In this document: in pieces, positions 6,070 to 15,452 of the stretch
Numbering within the stretch: position 1 is the stretch's first letter
Layout: each line of letters opens with the position of its first letter
Source of the DNA: Micrococcales bacterium
GTDB lineage: Bacteria; Actinomycetota; Actinomycetes; Actinomycetales; Cellulomonadaceae
Reading direction: 5' to 3'
Assembly (NCBI GenBank): GCA_009779195.1
Contig: WRET01000031.1
Span: 1 to 37,782, forward strand
DNA length: 37,782 nt
Notes under the pieces: generated by a model
The model's input: the letters and a program-made list of their open reading frames with translations, nothing else
What the model was told of the DNA's origin: nothing
The model's database searches: none
Translations under genes and position numbers: made by a program

Positions 6070-8967
6070 TCACCTGTTGCCGTCTCCCATCGTCGAACTG
6101 GGCTGGCACCGCACACCTCGGGTGAGGAGCTGGGCTAGGTGGACACCGTGGGCCCCGGCGAGGTGGGCGGCTTGGGTGCGGCAGGAGAAGCCGTCGGCCA
6201 GGTAGATGTCGCAGGTGGTGCGCAGGGCGGGAAGGAGGGACTGTTCGGCGACGGCGACGGAGATGTCGTAGTGGCCGCGTTCCATGCCGAAGTTGCCGGC
6301 CAGGCCGCAGCAGCCGGACAGCTCGGTGATGTCGGCGCCGGTGCGTTCCAGGAGGGCGCGGTCGGCGGACCAGGTCATGACGGCGTGGTGGTGGCAGTGG
6401 GGTTGGGCGACGATACGCAGGCCGGACAGGTCCGGTGGGTTCCAGCGGTCGCCGGGGCCGATGGGGGGCTCGGCGGTGAGGAGCTCGGCGAGAGTATGAG
6501 TGGCTCGGGCGACGGCTTCGGCCCGGGGGTCGTCGCCGAGCAGGTGGGGCAGGTCGGAGCGCAGCAGGGCGGTGCACGACGGTTCGACGCCGATGATGGG
6601 GATGTTGTTGACGGCGAAGGGGGCCAGGACGTCGAGCAGCTGGCGCAGGCGGCGTTTGGCTCCGTCGAGCTGGCCGGTGGCGACCCAGGTCAGGCCACAG
6701 CAGGCGGTGTCGTCGGGGACGAGGACGTCGTACCCGGCGTCGCGCAGGACGCGGACCATGGCGTGGGCGATCTGCGGGCTCAGGTTGTCGTTGAACGAGT
6801 CGGTCCACAGCACGACGGGGTGGGTGGTGGCATCGACGGACGTTGGCGCCGCGGACCGAGCTGGGTCCAGCGGTCCAGGTGCGGAGCTCGGTAGGTGGGC
6901 GGTGGCCCGGAAGGGGGTGCGGGCGAACGTGACCATGTCGCGGCGCGGGTCCATACCGCCAGCGCGCAGGACGAGACGTGCGATCGGGCGCACACCAAGG
7001 ACGGCGTTGACCAGCGGGCCAAAACGTCCTGCGGTGATAGCGCGGGCCCAGCGGGGCAGCCAGCCCAGCACGTAGTGGTTGACCGGGCGCAGGCGGCGGC
7101 GCAGACGGCGGTGGGTGACCTCGGCCTTGTACTGGGCGATATCGACCCCGGCGGGGCACTCGGCTGAGCAGGCTTTGCACGACAGGCACAGGTCCAGGGA
7201 CTCGGCGACCTCCGGGGACGACCAGCCCCGTGACACCAACGTGCCGTTAGCCAGCTCTTGGAGCACCCGGGCCCGTCCGCGGGGGACGTCCTTCTCGTCG
7301 TTGGTCGCACGGTACGACGGGCACATGAACCCCCCGTCGGCGCGGCACTTGGCGACTCCGACACAACGGTGCACGGCCGTGGTCAGGTCGTGGTCGTCTT
7401 CGGCGAACGCGAAACCGTGGGCTCCCAGGCGCCGTGCCGTGGGGCGGCGCAGGTCGGCGTCCAGCGGGCGGGGGTCGACGAGCACCCCAGGGTTGAGCAG
7501 GCTGTCCGGGTCGAACAGGTGCTTGAACCCCCCGAACACCTCCAGGGCGCGCGGGGAGTACATGACCGGCAACAGCTCGGAGCGGGCCCGCCCGTCGCCG
7601 TGCTCACCAGACAGCGACCCGCCGTACGACGCGACCAGGTCGGCGGCGTCCGTCATGAACGAGCGCAGCGCCGACCCGTCGTGCACCAGGTCCATGTCCA
7701 ACCGCAGGTGGACGCACCCGTCGCCGAAATGCCCATAGGCCATACCGTCGACCTGGTGGTCGGCCATCAGGGCTTCCAGGGCACGCAGGTACTCACCCAG
7801 GTGCTGTGGTGGCACGGCAGAATCCTCGAACCCGGGCCACGCCTGGGCGCCTGACGCGGTCCGCCCGGCCAGGCCCGCCCCGTCGGCCCGGATGCTCCAC
7901 ACCGCCGACGCCTGGGGCCCCGGCTCGTACACCGCCACCGCGTCAGTACCGGCGTCGGCGGCGAAGCGCTGAGCAGCAGCCCGGGCCTCTGCGAGGTCAG
8001 CGCCAGAGATCTCGCAGAACAACCACCCACCGCCATCGGGCAGCGCCGGTACCGCCGACGCCCCGCGCACCCGTCGCACGACGTCGACCAGCCGCGCGTC
8101 CATCCCCTCCACAGCCAACGGCTGGTGCTCCAGCAACGGCGGGACCGCGTCAGCGGCTGCCGCCATGTCGGGGTACCCCAGCACCACCAGCACCGGAGCA
8201 GCGGGCAGGTCCACCAGCCGTAACGTCGCCCCGAGGACCACCACGCACGTCCCTTCGGAGCCGACCAGCGCCTTGGCCAGGTCGCAGCCGTTCTCGGGCA
8301 GCAGGTGCTCCAACGAGTACCCCGAGACCTGCCGGGTGAACCGCCCCAGCTCGGTGCGTATCACCTCGAGGTTCGCGTTGACCAGACCGTCGAGCCCTGG
8401 CACCACTGACAGGTCCCCTGCGCGGGTGGTGAACCGTCGCCCGGTACCGTCCACCACGTCGAGCCCGACGACGTTGTCGGCTGTGCGTCCGTACGCCACA
8501 GCGTGCGGACCGCAGGCGTTGTTGCCGATCATCCCGCCGAACGTGGCACGGGTCCACGTGGACGGGTCCGGCCCGAACCGCAGCCCGTGGGGCGCCGCAG
8601 CTTTTTGCACCGCCGCCATGATGACCCCAGGCTCGACATGTACCGTGCGTGCCTCGGTGTCGACCGGCCCGATCCGGTCCAGGTGCCGCACCAGGTCCAG
8701 CACCATCCCTGGCCCGACCGCGTTGCCTGCGACCGACGTGCCCGCGCCCCGGGCGGTCACCGGCACCCCGGCTTCGCGTGCCACGGCCAGCGCGATGAGC
8801 AGGTCGTCAGTGTCAAGCGGCGCGACGACGACCTGCGGTACCACCCGGTAGTTCGACGCGTCGGTGGAGTACTCGGCGCGGCGCCGGGCGTCGTCGGCCA
8901 CTTCCCCGCGCACCGCCTGCCGCAGCGCTGCGACCAGGTCGTCGGACGTGACGTCAGAAGAGCTCAT
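6070..8967 (-). CDS. FAD-binding and (Fe-S)-binding oxidoreductase (GlcD-GlcF fusion type)
   Basis: This 965-residue protein joins a flavin dehydrogenase to an iron-sulfur/CCG module, as in D-2-hydroxyacid (D-lactate or glycolate-like) dehydrogenases of the Dld/YdiJ type. An N-terminal FAD-binding (PCMH-type) domain shows 'VTARGAGTSVAGNAVG' and 'GGMIGNNACGPHAVAYGRTADN'. A FAD-oxidase C-terminal domain follows to about residue 490. Iron-sulfur cysteines appear in 'CVGVAKC...C' (near 534) and 'CLSCKACSAECP' (near 592). Two CCG motifs, 'DTACCGLTW' (near 754) and 'ELSGCCGLAGNFG' (near 882), complete it. The ATG at 8967 gives the usual family N-terminus; the longer open frame upstream is antisense to the DUF4190 gene. 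It likely oxidises a 2-hydroxyacid at the inner membrane face; the substrate is not determined. Confidence 0.9.
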   Translation of the reverse strand: MSSSDVTSDDLVAALRQAVRGEVADDARRRAEYSTDASNYRVVPQVVVAPLDTDDLLIALAVAREAGVPVTARGAGTSVAGNAVGPGMVLDLVRHLDRIGPVDTEARTVHVEPGVIMAAVQKAAAPHGLRFGPDPSTWTRATFGGMIGNNACGPHAVAYGRTADNVVGLDVVDGTGRRFTTRAGDLSVVPGLDGLVNANLEVIRTELGRFTRQVSGYSLEHLLPENGCDLAKALVGSEGTCVVVLGATLRLVDLPAAPVLVVLGYPDMAAAADAVPPLLEHQPLAVEGMDARLVDVVRRVRGASAVPALPDGGGWLFCEISGADLAEARAAAQRFAADAGTDAVAVYEPGPQASAVWSIRADGAGLAGRTASGAQAWPGFEDSAVPPQHLGEYLRALEALMADHQVDGMAYGHFGDGCVHLRLDMDLVHDGSALRSFMTDAADLVASYGGSLSGEHGDGRARSELLPVMYSPRALEVFGGFKHLFDPDSLLNPGVLVDPRPLDADLRRPTARRLGAHGFAFAEDDHDLTTAVHRCVGVAKCRADGGFMCPSYRATNDEKDVPRGRARVLQELANGTLVSRGWSSPEVAESLDLCLSCKACSAECPAGVDIAQYKAEVTHRRLRRRLRPVNHYVLGWLPRWARAITAGRFGPLVNAVLGVRPIARLVLRAGGMDPRRDMVTFARTPFRATAHLPSSAPGPLDPARSAAPTSVDATTHPVVLWTDSFNDNLSPQIAHAMVRVLRDAGYDVLVPDDTACCGLTWVATGQLDGAKRRLRQLLDVLAPFAVNNIPIIGVEPSCTALLRSDLPHLLGDDPRAEAVARATHTLAELLTAEPPIGPGDRWNPPDLSGLRIVAQPHCHHHAVMTWSADRALLERTGADITELSGCCGLAGNFGMERGHYDISVAVAEQSLLPALRTTCDIYLADGFSCRTQAAHLAGAHGVHLAQLLTRGVRCQPSSTMGDGNR

Positions 8968-9137
8968 ATCGGGGATTGTCCCACCAGGCCCGGTGTCGGC
9001 GCTGTCCCAACGACACACCCGCGCCGCAGCCAGCGCCGTCGACGCCATCCGGGTGCGGCGAGGGCCGTGGTTGCCCGCCGGCCACAGGCAAGAAGAAATG
9101 TGTTCTCGGGCTGAGCCAATCGTGCGTTCACATCGGG

Positions 9138-9143
9138 TAGGTT
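9138..9143 (+). promoter_or_regulatory. -10 box TAGGTT, leaderless promoter
   Basis: TAGGTT ends 7 bases before the ATG at 9150 and no Shine-Dalgarno sequence is present, so the transcript probably begins at the start codon. It lies in the 182-bp divergent region shared with the FAD/Fe-S gene. Confidence 0.6.
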
Positions 9144-9149
9144 GCGGGT

Positions 9150-9902
9150 ATGACTGAGAACCCCTTCGCTCCCCCAGGCGAACCGCCGGAGAAGCCGTCA
9201 CCCTACGGCCAGCCTGCCTACGGCGCTCCGGGACCGACCACACCGCATGGGCAACCGTCGGCGCCGGGAGGTTACGGGGCGGAACCTGGCTATCCGTCGG
9301 CGCCGGGAGGATATGGGACGGGGCCTGGATACCCAGCGGCGCCGGGAGGCTACGGGGCGGAGTCTGGCTATTCGTCGACGCCGGGAGGGTACGGGGCGGA
9401 GCCTGGATACCCCGCGGCGCCCGGTTCTGGGCCGCAGCCTGGATACCCAGCAGCGCCCGGTTCTGGGCCGCAGCCTGGATACCCCGCAGCGCCCGGCTCC
9501 GCGCCCCAGCCTGGTTATGGTGCGGACCAGGGATACGGGTCGCCGTACGGCGCGCCGCCGCCCGAGGCGGGGTACGGACCACCCGGGTACGTCGCCCAGC
9601 CGTATGCCTACGCGGCACCAGGGCCGAAGACGAACGGCCTGGCCATCGCGTCGTTGGCTGTCGGGGTCTGTGCCGTGGTCTTCGGTTTCTGCTGCACCTG
9701 TCTGGGCCTGGTCCTGGCCATCGTGGGTCTGGTGCTGGGCATCATCGGCCTCAAGCAGATCAAGACCCAAGGCATGGGAGGGCGGGGTCTGGCGCTCGGC
9801 GGGGTGATCTCCAGCGGCGTCGCCCTGGCGTTGTCCATCCTCCTGTTGGTCCTCAGCCTTGTTCTCAACATTGCCACGTTCGGCACCACCAACCCCGTGT
9901 AG
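9150..9902 (+). CDS. DUF4190 membrane protein with Pro/Gly/Tyr repeat N-terminus
   Basis: The protein has 250 residues. Residues 1-160 are a low-complexity cytoplasmic-type region rich in Pro, Gly and Tyr, with tandem repeats at 37-124. The C-terminal 90 residues match the DUF4190 layout: a hydrophobic segment 'LAIASLAVGVCAVVFGF' to 'VGLVLGIIGLKQI' with the CCxC group, a short polar loop 'KTQGMGGRGLALGG', and a last membrane helix 'VALALSILLLVLSLVL'. DUF4190 proteins are common in actinobacteria, often with a disordered proline-rich head; their function is unknown. The gene has its own leaderless promoter and is convergent with clpB. Confidence 0.85.
   Translation: MTENPFAPPGEPPEKPSPYGQPAYGAPGPTTPHGQPSAPGGYGAEPGYPSAPGGYGTGPGYPAAPGGYGAESGYSSTPGGYGAEPGYPAAPGSGPQPGYPAAPGSGPQPGYPAAPGSAPQPGYGADQGYGSPYGAPPPEAGYGPPGYVAQPYAYAAPGPKTNGLAIASLAVGVCAVVFGFCCTCLGLVLAIVGLVLGIIGLKQIKTQGMGGRGLALGGVISSGVALALSILLLVLSLVLNIATFGTTNPV
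9258..9521 (+). repeat. In-frame tandem repeats (4 x 39 bp, then 3 x 36 bp)
   Basis: Four units encode 13-residue variants of SAPGGYGAEPGYP, followed by three 12-residue units of AAPGSGPQPGYP type. The near-identical DNA of neighbouring units suggests slippage or unequal recombination; unit number may vary between strains. Confidence 0.85.
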
Positions 9903-9912
9903 GTGACCTGGT

Positions 9913-9945
9913 CGAACTAGGGTTTGGAGACACACCCTAGGTTCG
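9913..9945. terminator. Hairpin between convergent DUF4190 and clpB genes
   Basis: CGAACTAGGGT-like sequence (9913-9923) pairs with ACCCTAGGTTCG (9934-9945), with one bulged base and a 10-base loop. It lies between two convergent stop codons (9902 and 9950), so it probably works in both directions. Confidence 0.6.
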
Positions 9946-9949
9946 GCTT

Positions 9950-12538
9950 CTACTGCGGGGTGTGGCCGGTGACGGTCAGGGCGCCGTCGGCCAGGTCGAC
10001 GACGACGCTGTCGCCGTCGTGGATGTCGCCGGACAAGATGCCGCGGGCCAGACGGTCGCCGATCTGCTTGGCGACCAGGCGGCGCAAGGGGCGAGCGCCG
10101 TAGACCGGGTCGTAACCGCTGATGGCGAGCCACTCGGCGGCGGCGTCGGTGACGTCGAGGGTGAGACGGCGGTCGGCCAGGCGGCGGGCCAGGGCGGCGA
10201 TCTGCAGGTCGACGATGGAGCCGATCTGCTCCAGGGACAGTGAGTCGAACACCACGACGTCGTCGAGACGGTTGAGGAACTCGGGTTTGAACGCTGTGCG
10301 GACAGCGGCCATGACCGAGTCGCGTCTGTCCTCGTCGCTCAGCTGGGGGTCGACGAGGAACTGGCTGCCGAGGTTGGAGGTGAGCACCAAGATGGCGTTG
10401 CGGAAATCCACGGTGCGGCCTTGGCCGTCGGTCAGACGCCCGTCGTCGAGCACCTGCAGCAGCACGTCGAACACCTCGGGGTGAGCTTTTTCGACCTCGT
10501 CGAGCAGCACCACCGAGTAGGGGCGGCGCCGCACCGCTTCGGTCAGCTGCCCGCCGGACTCGTACCCGACGTACCCGGGAGGCGCCCCGACCAAGCGCGC
10601 CACCGAGTGTTTCTCGCCGTATTCGGACATGTCGATACGGACCATCGCTCGTTCGTCGTCGAACAGGAAGTCGGCCAAGGCTTTGGCCAGCTCGGTCTTG
10701 CCCACACCGGTGGGGCCCAGGAACAGGAACGAACCTGTCGGACGGTTCGGGTCGGCGATCCCCGCCCGGGCGCGGCGCACCGCGTCGGACACTGTCGCCA
10801 CCGCGGCGCTCTGCCCGACCAGGCGTTGGCCGAGCTCGGCTTCCATACCCAGCAGCTTGGCGGTCTCGCCAGCAAGCAGGCGCCCGGCGGGGATACCGGT
10901 CCACGCCGAGACCACCTCGGCGATCTGGTCCGGCCCGACCTTGTCAGCGATCATGGGCGCTTCGACGGCGATCTCGCCCTCGGCAGCCTCAGCCTCGGTG
11001 ATCTCCCGCTCAGTCTCGGGGATCTGCCCGTACATGATCTTGCCGGCCGTGGCATAGTCGCCTTCGCGCTGGGCACGTTCGGCCTCCGAGCGCAGCTGGT
11101 CCAGACGGACCCGCAGGTCACCGACCCGGTTGTGCCCGGCCTTTTCTTTCTCCCACCGGGTGTTGAGAGCGGCCAGCGCTTCGCGGCGGTCCGCCAGGTC
11201 GGCGCGCAGGCGTTCGAGGCGTTCGACGGACGCGGGGTCGCTCGCCTCAGACAGGACCACCTCTTCCATCTCCAGCCGGGTGACCTGCCGGGTCAGCTCG
11301 TCGATCGCGACCGGGGACGAGTCCAGCTCCATCCGCAGACGCGACGCCGCCTCGTCGACCAGGTCGATGGCCTTGTCAGGCAGCTGTCGGGCTGAGATGT
11401 ACCTGTCGGACAAGGTCGCGGCGGCCACCAGCGCCGAGTCGGAGATCGTCACCTTGTGGTGCGCCTCGTACCGTTCGGCCAGGCCCCGCAAGATCGCGAC
11501 CGTGTCCTCCACCGACGGTTCGCCGACGAAAACCTGCTGGAAACGGCGTTCGAGCGCAGGGTCTTTCTCGATGCGTTCGCGGTACTCGTCGAGAGTCGTC
11601 GCGCCGATGAGCCGCAGCTCGCCACGCGCCAGCATGGGTTTGAGCATGTTGCCCGCGTCCATGGAACCTTCGCCGGCCCCCGCGCCGACGACGGTGTGCA
11701 GCTCGTCGATGAACGTCACGACCTCGCCGTCGGAGTCGTTGATCTCGGTGAGCACAGCCTTGAGCCGTTCTTCGAACTCGCCGCGGTACTTGGCCCCGGC
11801 GACCATCGAAGCCAGGTCCAGCGAGATGAGGCGTTTGCCGCGCAGGGACTCGGGCACGTCCCCGGCGACCATACGCTGCGCCAGACCTTCGACGACGGCG
11901 GTCTTGCCGACCCCCGGTTCGCCGATGAGCACGGGGTTGTTCTTCGTGCGGCGGCTGAGCACCTGCACGACCCGCCGGACCTCCGCGTCACGGCCGATGA
12001 CCGGGTCGAGCTTGCCGTCGCGGGCGCGGGCGGTCAGGTCCATGCCGTACTGCTCGAGCGCCTTGAACGTGCCCTCCGGGTTGGCGGTGGTCACTTTCTG
12101 GTTGCCGCGCACGTCCGGGAGGGCGGCGACCAGGGCCTCTCGTCCCGCCCCCGCTGACGTGAGCGCATCAGCCACGTTGGACTGCCCGGCCGCCAGCCCC
12201 ACGAGCAGGTGCTCGGTCGACACGTAGTCGTCCCCCAGGCTGCGCGCCTCAGAGTTTGCCGCCTGCAGCGCCGCCTCCAGCGGCCGTGACGCCGTCGGCC
12301 TGGCCACCGTCGACCCCGACGACGACGGCATCGTCACCAGCAGCCCCCGCACGGACCGGCCCAGCGCAGCCCGGTCGGCCCCCACAGCGTCGAGCAACGC
12401 GTTGGCGACTCCGCCGTCAGCCGTCAGCAACGCGTTGAGCAGGTGCGCCGGCTCCACCAACGGGTTCCCGGCCGCCGACGCCTGCGAGATCGCGTCCCCC
12501 AACGCCTCCTGCGACTTCGTCGTGTACTTCACGTCCAC
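9950..12538 (-). CDS. clpB: ATP-dependent chaperone ClpB
   Basis: ClpB is a hexameric AAA+ disaggregase that works with DnaK. The 862 residues match the family length. The parts seen are the N-domain ('[33 protein letters not shown]'), first nucleotide-binding domain with Walker A '[16 protein letters not shown]' and '[14 protein letters not shown]', coiled-coil middle domain (about 410-530), and second nucleotide-binding domain with '[14 protein letters not shown]', '[13 protein letters not shown]' and '[12 protein letters not shown]'. The GTG at 12538 gives the usual '[13 protein letters not shown]' start and follows a GGAAGGTGA ribosome-binding site; the longer open frame is not needed. 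A HAIR operator with an embedded -10 box lies upstream, so heat-shock control by HspR is expected. Confidence 0.98.
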   Translation of the reverse strand: MDVKYTTKSQEALGDAISQASAAGNPLVEPAHLLNALLTADGGVANALLDAVGADRAALGRSVRGLLVTMPSSSGSTVARPTASRPLEAALQAANSEARSLGDDYVSTEHLLVGLAAGQSNVADALTSAGAGREALVAALPDVRGNQKVTTANPEGTFKALEQYGMDLTARARDGKLDPVIGRDAEVRRVVQVLSRRTKNNPVLIGEPGVGKTAVVEGLAQRMVAGDVPESLRGKRLISLDLASMVAGAKYRGEFEERLKAVLTEINDSDGEVVTFIDELHTVVGAGAGEGSMDAGNMLKPMLARGELRLIGATTLDEYRERIEKDPALERRFQQVFVGEPSVEDTVAILRGLAERYEAHHKVTISDSALVAAATLSDRYISARQLPDKAIDLVDEAASRLRMELDSSPVAIDELTRQVTRLEMEEVVLSEASDPASVERLERLRADLADRREALAALNTRWEKEKAGHNRVGDLRVRLDQLRSEAERAQREGDYATAGKIMYGQIPETEREITEAEAAEGEIAVEAPMIADKVGPDQIAEVVSAWTGIPAGRLLAGETAKLLGMEAELGQRLVGQSAAVATVSDAVRRARAGIADPNRPTGSFLFLGPTGVGKTELAKALADFLFDDERAMVRIDMSEYGEKHSVARLVGAPPGYVGYESGGQLTEAVRRRPYSVVLLDEVEKAHPEVFDVLLQVLDDGRLTDGQGRTVDFRNAILVLTSNLGSQFLVDPQLSDEDRRDSVMAAVRTAFKPEFLNRLDDVVVFDSLSLEQIGSIVDLQIAALARRLADRRLTLDVTDAAAEWLAISGYDPVYGARPLRRLVAKQIGDRLARGILSGDIHDGDSVVVDLADGALTVTGHTPQ

Positions 12539-12586
12539 CGCTGTCACCTTCCATCCATCCAGTTCCTCACACCCCACCCGCCAAAC

Positions 12587-12607
12587 ATTGAGTCTACCCC
12601 ACTCAAC
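12587..12607 (-). promoter_or_regulatory. HAIR operator (HspR site) overlapping the clpB -10 box
   Basis: ATTGAGT-N7-ACTCAAC matches the HspR-associated inverted repeat (CTTGAGT-N7-ACTCAAG) in 12 of 14 arm bases, with perfect TTGAGT/ACTCAA cores. On the clpB strand TAGACT (12591-12596) is a good -10 box lying inside the site, about 50 bases before the GTG. HspR bound here would cover the promoter. The match is seen directly; HspR itself is not in this window. Confidence 0.85.
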
Positions 12608-12700
12608 TTCCCCAGGCACGCCTGGGCCAGCCCAGAACAAACATCCCGTCATTGAAGGTCGAGCGTGCCGGCGGACGCTGGCGTCGCGAGGTCAGCCCTC

Positions 12701-12738
12701 GTCGGAACCCCCAGCCTTCACCGGGACACGGTTCCGAC
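12701..12738 (+). promoter_or_regulatory. Inverted repeat upstream of a membrane-protein gene
   Basis: GTCGGAACC (12701-12709) and GGTTCCGAC (12730-12738) are perfect 9-bp arms with a 20-base spacer, ending 30 bases before the -10 box at 12768. It could be an operator or a small hairpin; nothing further can be said. Confidence 0.35.
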
Positions 12739-12767
12739 ATCCCGGGGTCGGAGAGGGATCTGAGCAG

Positions 12768-12773
12768 TATCGT
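12768..12773 (+). promoter_or_regulatory. -10 box TATCGT, leaderless promoter
   Basis: TATCGT ends 7 bases before the ATG at 12780, the spacing expected when transcription starts at the start codon. It favours 12780 over the in-frame GTG at 12777. Confidence 0.6.
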
Positions 12774-12779
12774 CGGGTG

Positions 12780-13373
12780 ATGAGTGTTGGGCAGCCATGG
12801 TCCGCCACGCCGGTGAAGACCACCGGGGCTAAGGTCTTGACCTTTGCCGGCATCGCAGTGCTGGTCCTGGCGATCGTGGTTGGTGTCGGCGGGGGCTATT
12901 TTCTGGCTGCAGGAGCGGTTGACCACAAGAGCCGGGAGGAGATCGCGACGCAGGTCCGCGACACCGCCATCGTCAGTGTCATGCCGGGCGAGACCCGGTC
13001 TGTCGAGCTGACCTCGGGGATGTCCTACACCCTGTGGCCCGAGCCGGGTACGGCCCAGGGCTCGCCGCCTGTGGTGACCGACGCCGCAGGAGACGAGCTC
13101 GCCGTGAACGTCTACGGCAGTGTCGACTGGGCGTCGGGGCTGTCCGCGTGGTGGTTCTTGCCCAGGCAGACCGGCACGTACGACATCACCGCGTCCGACG
13201 TCCCCGTGGTCTTGGCACCCCACGTCGCCCCAGCCCCGCCCGATGTCGGGGTGTACTCCTCCCTGGTCGGGATGCTCGGGGTGCTCAGCGCGGTCGTGCT
13301 GGCCGTCGTCGGGCTGGCCTTGGCGATCAGCGGCGGCATCTGGTGGGCCAGACGCGCTGGAGGCACGCCCTAG
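12780..13373 (+). CDS. Small two-helix membrane protein, unknown function
   Basis: The 197-residue protein has a short cytoplasmic head (MSVGQPWSATP), a first membrane helix at about 20-44 ('VLTFAGIAVLVLAIVVGVGGGYFL'), an extracytoplasmic domain of about 115 residues, and a second helix near 160-187 ('LVGMLGVLSAVVLAVVGLALAI') followed by a basic tail 'WWARRAGG'. The outer domain ('TRSVELTSGMSYTLWPEP', 'WWFLPRQTGTYDITA') looks like a small beta-sandwich. I do not recognise a named family. It diverges from clpB and is convergent with the next gene. Confidence 0.75.
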   Translation: MSVGQPWSATPVKTTGAKVLTFAGIAVLVLAIVVGVGGGYFLAAGAVDHKSREEIATQVRDTAIVSVMPGETRSVELTSGMSYTLWPEPGTAQGSPPVVTDAAGDELAVNVYGSVDWASGLSAWWFLPRQTGTYDITASDVPVVLAPHVAPAPPDVGVYSSLVGMLGVLSAVVLAVVGLALAISGGIWWARRAGGTP

Positions 13374-13421
13374 TGGACACTGGGGACGGTTCCTATGTCC
13401 TGCCTGGTCAACCGGCATATC

Positions 13422-13443
13422 CCCAACCTGGACCAGGGTTGGG
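13422..13443. terminator. Hairpin between convergent genes
   Basis: CCCAACC (13422-13428) pairs with GGTTGGG (13437-13443), with TGG/CCA extending into the loop. It lies 50 bases after the stop of the membrane protein and before the convergent stop at 13517. Confidence 0.5.
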
Positions 13444-13516
13444 TGTCCGCTGGGCGCAGGTTCGCTGACCGGCCCGTCGGGCTGCTCAGCGTGTGCCGGG
13501 TGCGGCCCGGCTCGGT

Positions 13517-14686
13517 TCAGCGTGGACCGATGCGCAGGTCGTCGACGTGGATGAGGAAGTCGGACTCGTCGGCCAGCTCGCCGTCGAAGGCAGCCCACAG
13601 GGCGACTGCCACAGCGTTGACCAAAGAGACCGCCCGGCCCCGGGCGACGCGGAACGCCGCCGACGGGCGTTCTTGGTAGAGCTCGGTGTCGTCGTGGGGG
13701 TGCCAGAGAACACGCAGGGCGGTGACCCCGGCAGAGGCCCACGGGGTGGAGCGCAAGACGACCGGAGGCTCAGGCAGCGGCTCGGGGATGATCTCGATGG
13801 TCCCGTCCATACCCAGGTCGATCTCGATCCCGTACAGCTCGGGCTCACCCATGAGCTCTTGGTACGCGGCGGACTCGGCGCGCAACGCCTCGAGGCGGCG
13901 CTCGTCGTCGTTGTGCCGGGCGAGAGGGTCGTGGACTGCTCGTCCCACACGGTCCAGAGGACGGGTGCTGCGCTGGTGACGGCCCTGGCGCTCGTCGGCG
14001 GGGCCCGCCCCTGTGGTGTGAGGGTCGAACGACCACGACTGGGCGTACCCGTCGCCAGCCAGGTGGGCGCGCGGAGCGGCCCGTCGCACATGGGCCAGGA
14101 CCTCCTGCGCCGAGGGCCAGCGCGTGGTCAGCAACGACAGGTCGACAGCGCTCTCAGGGTCGGGGACGAGCACCGCACCAGAGTCGTTGACCCGCACCGC
14201 ACCGCCCAGGCGCCGGGCCGCAGAGATGAGGAACAGCACGATACGTTCTTCTTCGCGTACCGGCAGGCCGGTGGGGAACGCCCGGGCCAGCCCCTCGCGG
14301 TCGCCGGTGCCCGGGAACGGGGGGCCGCCGCGTTCCTTGGGGCCGTCGGCCAACCAGGCGGTGTCCGACCCGGCGGGCAGCCCCAACGCCACCGCGCTGG
14401 CCGGGCTCATCTGGTAGGGGCCGACGAGCGCGGAGAACCGGCCCAGCCGCAGCCGGGGCATGGCCGGGGCGACCTTGCGGATACCCAGGGCTGCGCTGAC
14501 AGCAGGCAGGACGCCTGTGCGTGGCCTCTCTTCCAGGGTTTCGCAGTCCCAGCTCGCACGGCCGAACCGCGAGACTGCGAGCACCTCGAGCTCGTCGGCA
14601 GCGATCCCCGGGGGCAGGGCGAGCAGGTGGCGTTGACGGACGGTCGGGTCGTCGGGGTCCAGCGGTGGGAGGTTCGAACGTGCCAT
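13517..14686 (-). CDS. Conserved-looking hypothetical protein linked to dcd
   Basis: The 389-residue protein has no signal peptide or membrane helix and I cannot assign a family. Visible features are an N-terminal part with 'LPPLDPDDPTVRQRHLLALPPG', a central segment 'EEERIVLFLISAARRLGGAVRVNDSGAVLVPDPESAVDLS', and a C-terminal part with 'YGIEIDLGMDGTIEIIPEPLPEPPVVLRS' and 'RPSAAFRVARGRAVSLVNAVAVALWAAFDGEL'. The ATG at 14686 follows the dcd stop codon (TAG, 14689-14691) by two bases, with AGGTG inside the end of dcd as ribosome-binding site. The two genes are surely co-transcribed. That suggests, without proving, a link to nucleotide metabolism. Confidence 0.8.
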   Translation of the reverse strand: MARSNLPPLDPDDPTVRQRHLLALPPGIAADELEVLAVSRFGRASWDCETLEERPRTGVLPAVSAALGIRKVAPAMPRLRLGRFSALVGPYQMSPASAVALGLPAGSDTAWLADGPKERGGPPFPGTGDREGLARAFPTGLPVREEERIVLFLISAARRLGGAVRVNDSGAVLVPDPESAVDLSLLTTRWPSAQEVLAHVRRAAPRAHLAGDGYAQSWSFDPHTTGAGPADERQGRHQRSTRPLDRVGRAVHDPLARHNDDERRLEALRAESAAYQELMGEPELYGIEIDLGMDGTIEIIPEPLPEPPVVLRSTPWASAGVTALRVLWHPHDDTELYQERPSAAFRVARGRAVSLVNAVAVALWAAFDGELADESDFLIHVDDLRIGPR

Positions 14687-14688
14687 GA

Positions 14689-15264
14689 CTACACCTGTGT
14701 TCGGTGGAAGCTCTGCCAGGACCGCGACGCTGTCGGTCCGCGCTGGCCCTGGTACCGCGACCCGTAGCGGGCCGACCCGTAGGCGTGCTCGGCCGGTGAG
14801 GTCAGGCGGAAGAAGCACAGCTGCCCGACCTTCATCCCTGGCCACAGCAAGATCGGCAGCGTCGCGACGTTCGACAGCTCCAGGGTCACGTGCCCGCAGA
14901 ACCCCGGGTCGACGAACCCTGCCGTGGAGTGCGTGAGCAGCCCGAGGCGCCCCAACGACGACTTGCCCTCCAGACGCGCCGACACGTCGTCAGGCAACGT
15001 GACCTGCTCGTAGGTCGAACCCAGCACGAACTCCCCAGGGTGCAAGACGAACGGCTCGGAGTCGTCGGCCTCCACCAGGTGCGTGAGGTCGGGCTGCTCG
15101 GCGGAGGGGTCTATCACCGCGTACCGGTGGTTGTCGAACAACCGGAAGTACTTGTCCAACCGCACGTCGATGCTGGCTGGCTGGACCATGTCCGGGTCGT
15201 ACGGGTCGAGCACGACGCGCCCAGCGTCGATCTCGGTACGGATGTCGCGGTCAGAGAGCAGCAC
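14689..15264 (-). CDS. dcd: dCTP deaminase
   Basis: This 191-residue trimeric enzyme deaminates dCTP to dUTP for thymidylate synthesis. It shows the family N-terminus '[37 protein letters not shown]', the nucleotide-site core '[35 protein letters not shown]' (about 97-130) and '[20 protein letters not shown]', with the C-terminal lid '[11 protein letters not shown]'. The length is normal. Some actinobacterial members also hydrolyse dUTP, which the sequence alone does not settle here. The start codon is GTG, and a -10-like TACGGT at -13 to -8 suggests a leaderless or nearly leaderless mRNA. It heads a two-gene operon with the unknown gene downstream. Confidence 0.97.
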   Translation of the reverse strand: MLLSDRDIRTEIDAGRVVLDPYDPDMVQPASIDVRLDKYFRLFDNHRYAVIDPSAEQPDLTHLVEADDSEPFVLHPGEFVLGSTYEQVTLPDDVSARLEGKSSLGRLGLLTHSTAGFVDPGFCGHVTLELSNVATLPILLWPGMKVGQLCFFRLTSPAEHAYGSARYGSRYQGQRGPTASRSWQSFHRTQV

Positions 15265-15271
15265 AAGCCCA

Positions 15272-15277
15272 ACCGTA
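15272..15277 (-). promoter_or_regulatory. -10 box TACGGT at dcd
   Basis: On the minus strand TACGGT lies at -13 to -8 from the dcd GTG, one base off the exact leaderless spacing seen elsewhere in this window. No Shine-Dalgarno sequence precedes the GTG. Confidence 0.5.
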
Positions 15278-15383
15278 ACGCCCCACGGGCACCCTTGGTG
15301 CGCATTCGCGTACTTAGCCGCATAACGGACGCCCGTGCGCGTCGGACGTGCCGCGGTGCACCCCGCGGGCCCACAACTTCTCG

Positions 15384-15413
15384 TTGGGACGACGCTCCAA
15401 GAGCCGGTATGCT
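15384..15413 (+). promoter_or_regulatory. Promoter of tRNA-Gly
   Basis: TTGGGA (15384-15389) and TATGCT (15408-15413) are separated by 18 bases, a good vegetative promoter. Transcription would start near 15420, about 33 bases before the mature tRNA. Confidence 0.6.
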
Positions 15414-15452
15414 GTCCGAGCCGTCGTGGCAGCCCCCTGGCTGCACGTACGC

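Noticed and set aside
8968..9618. Upstream extension of the FAD/Fe-S gene
   Set aside because: The extension is the antisense of the DUF4190 repeats; the family N-terminus fits the ATG at 8967.
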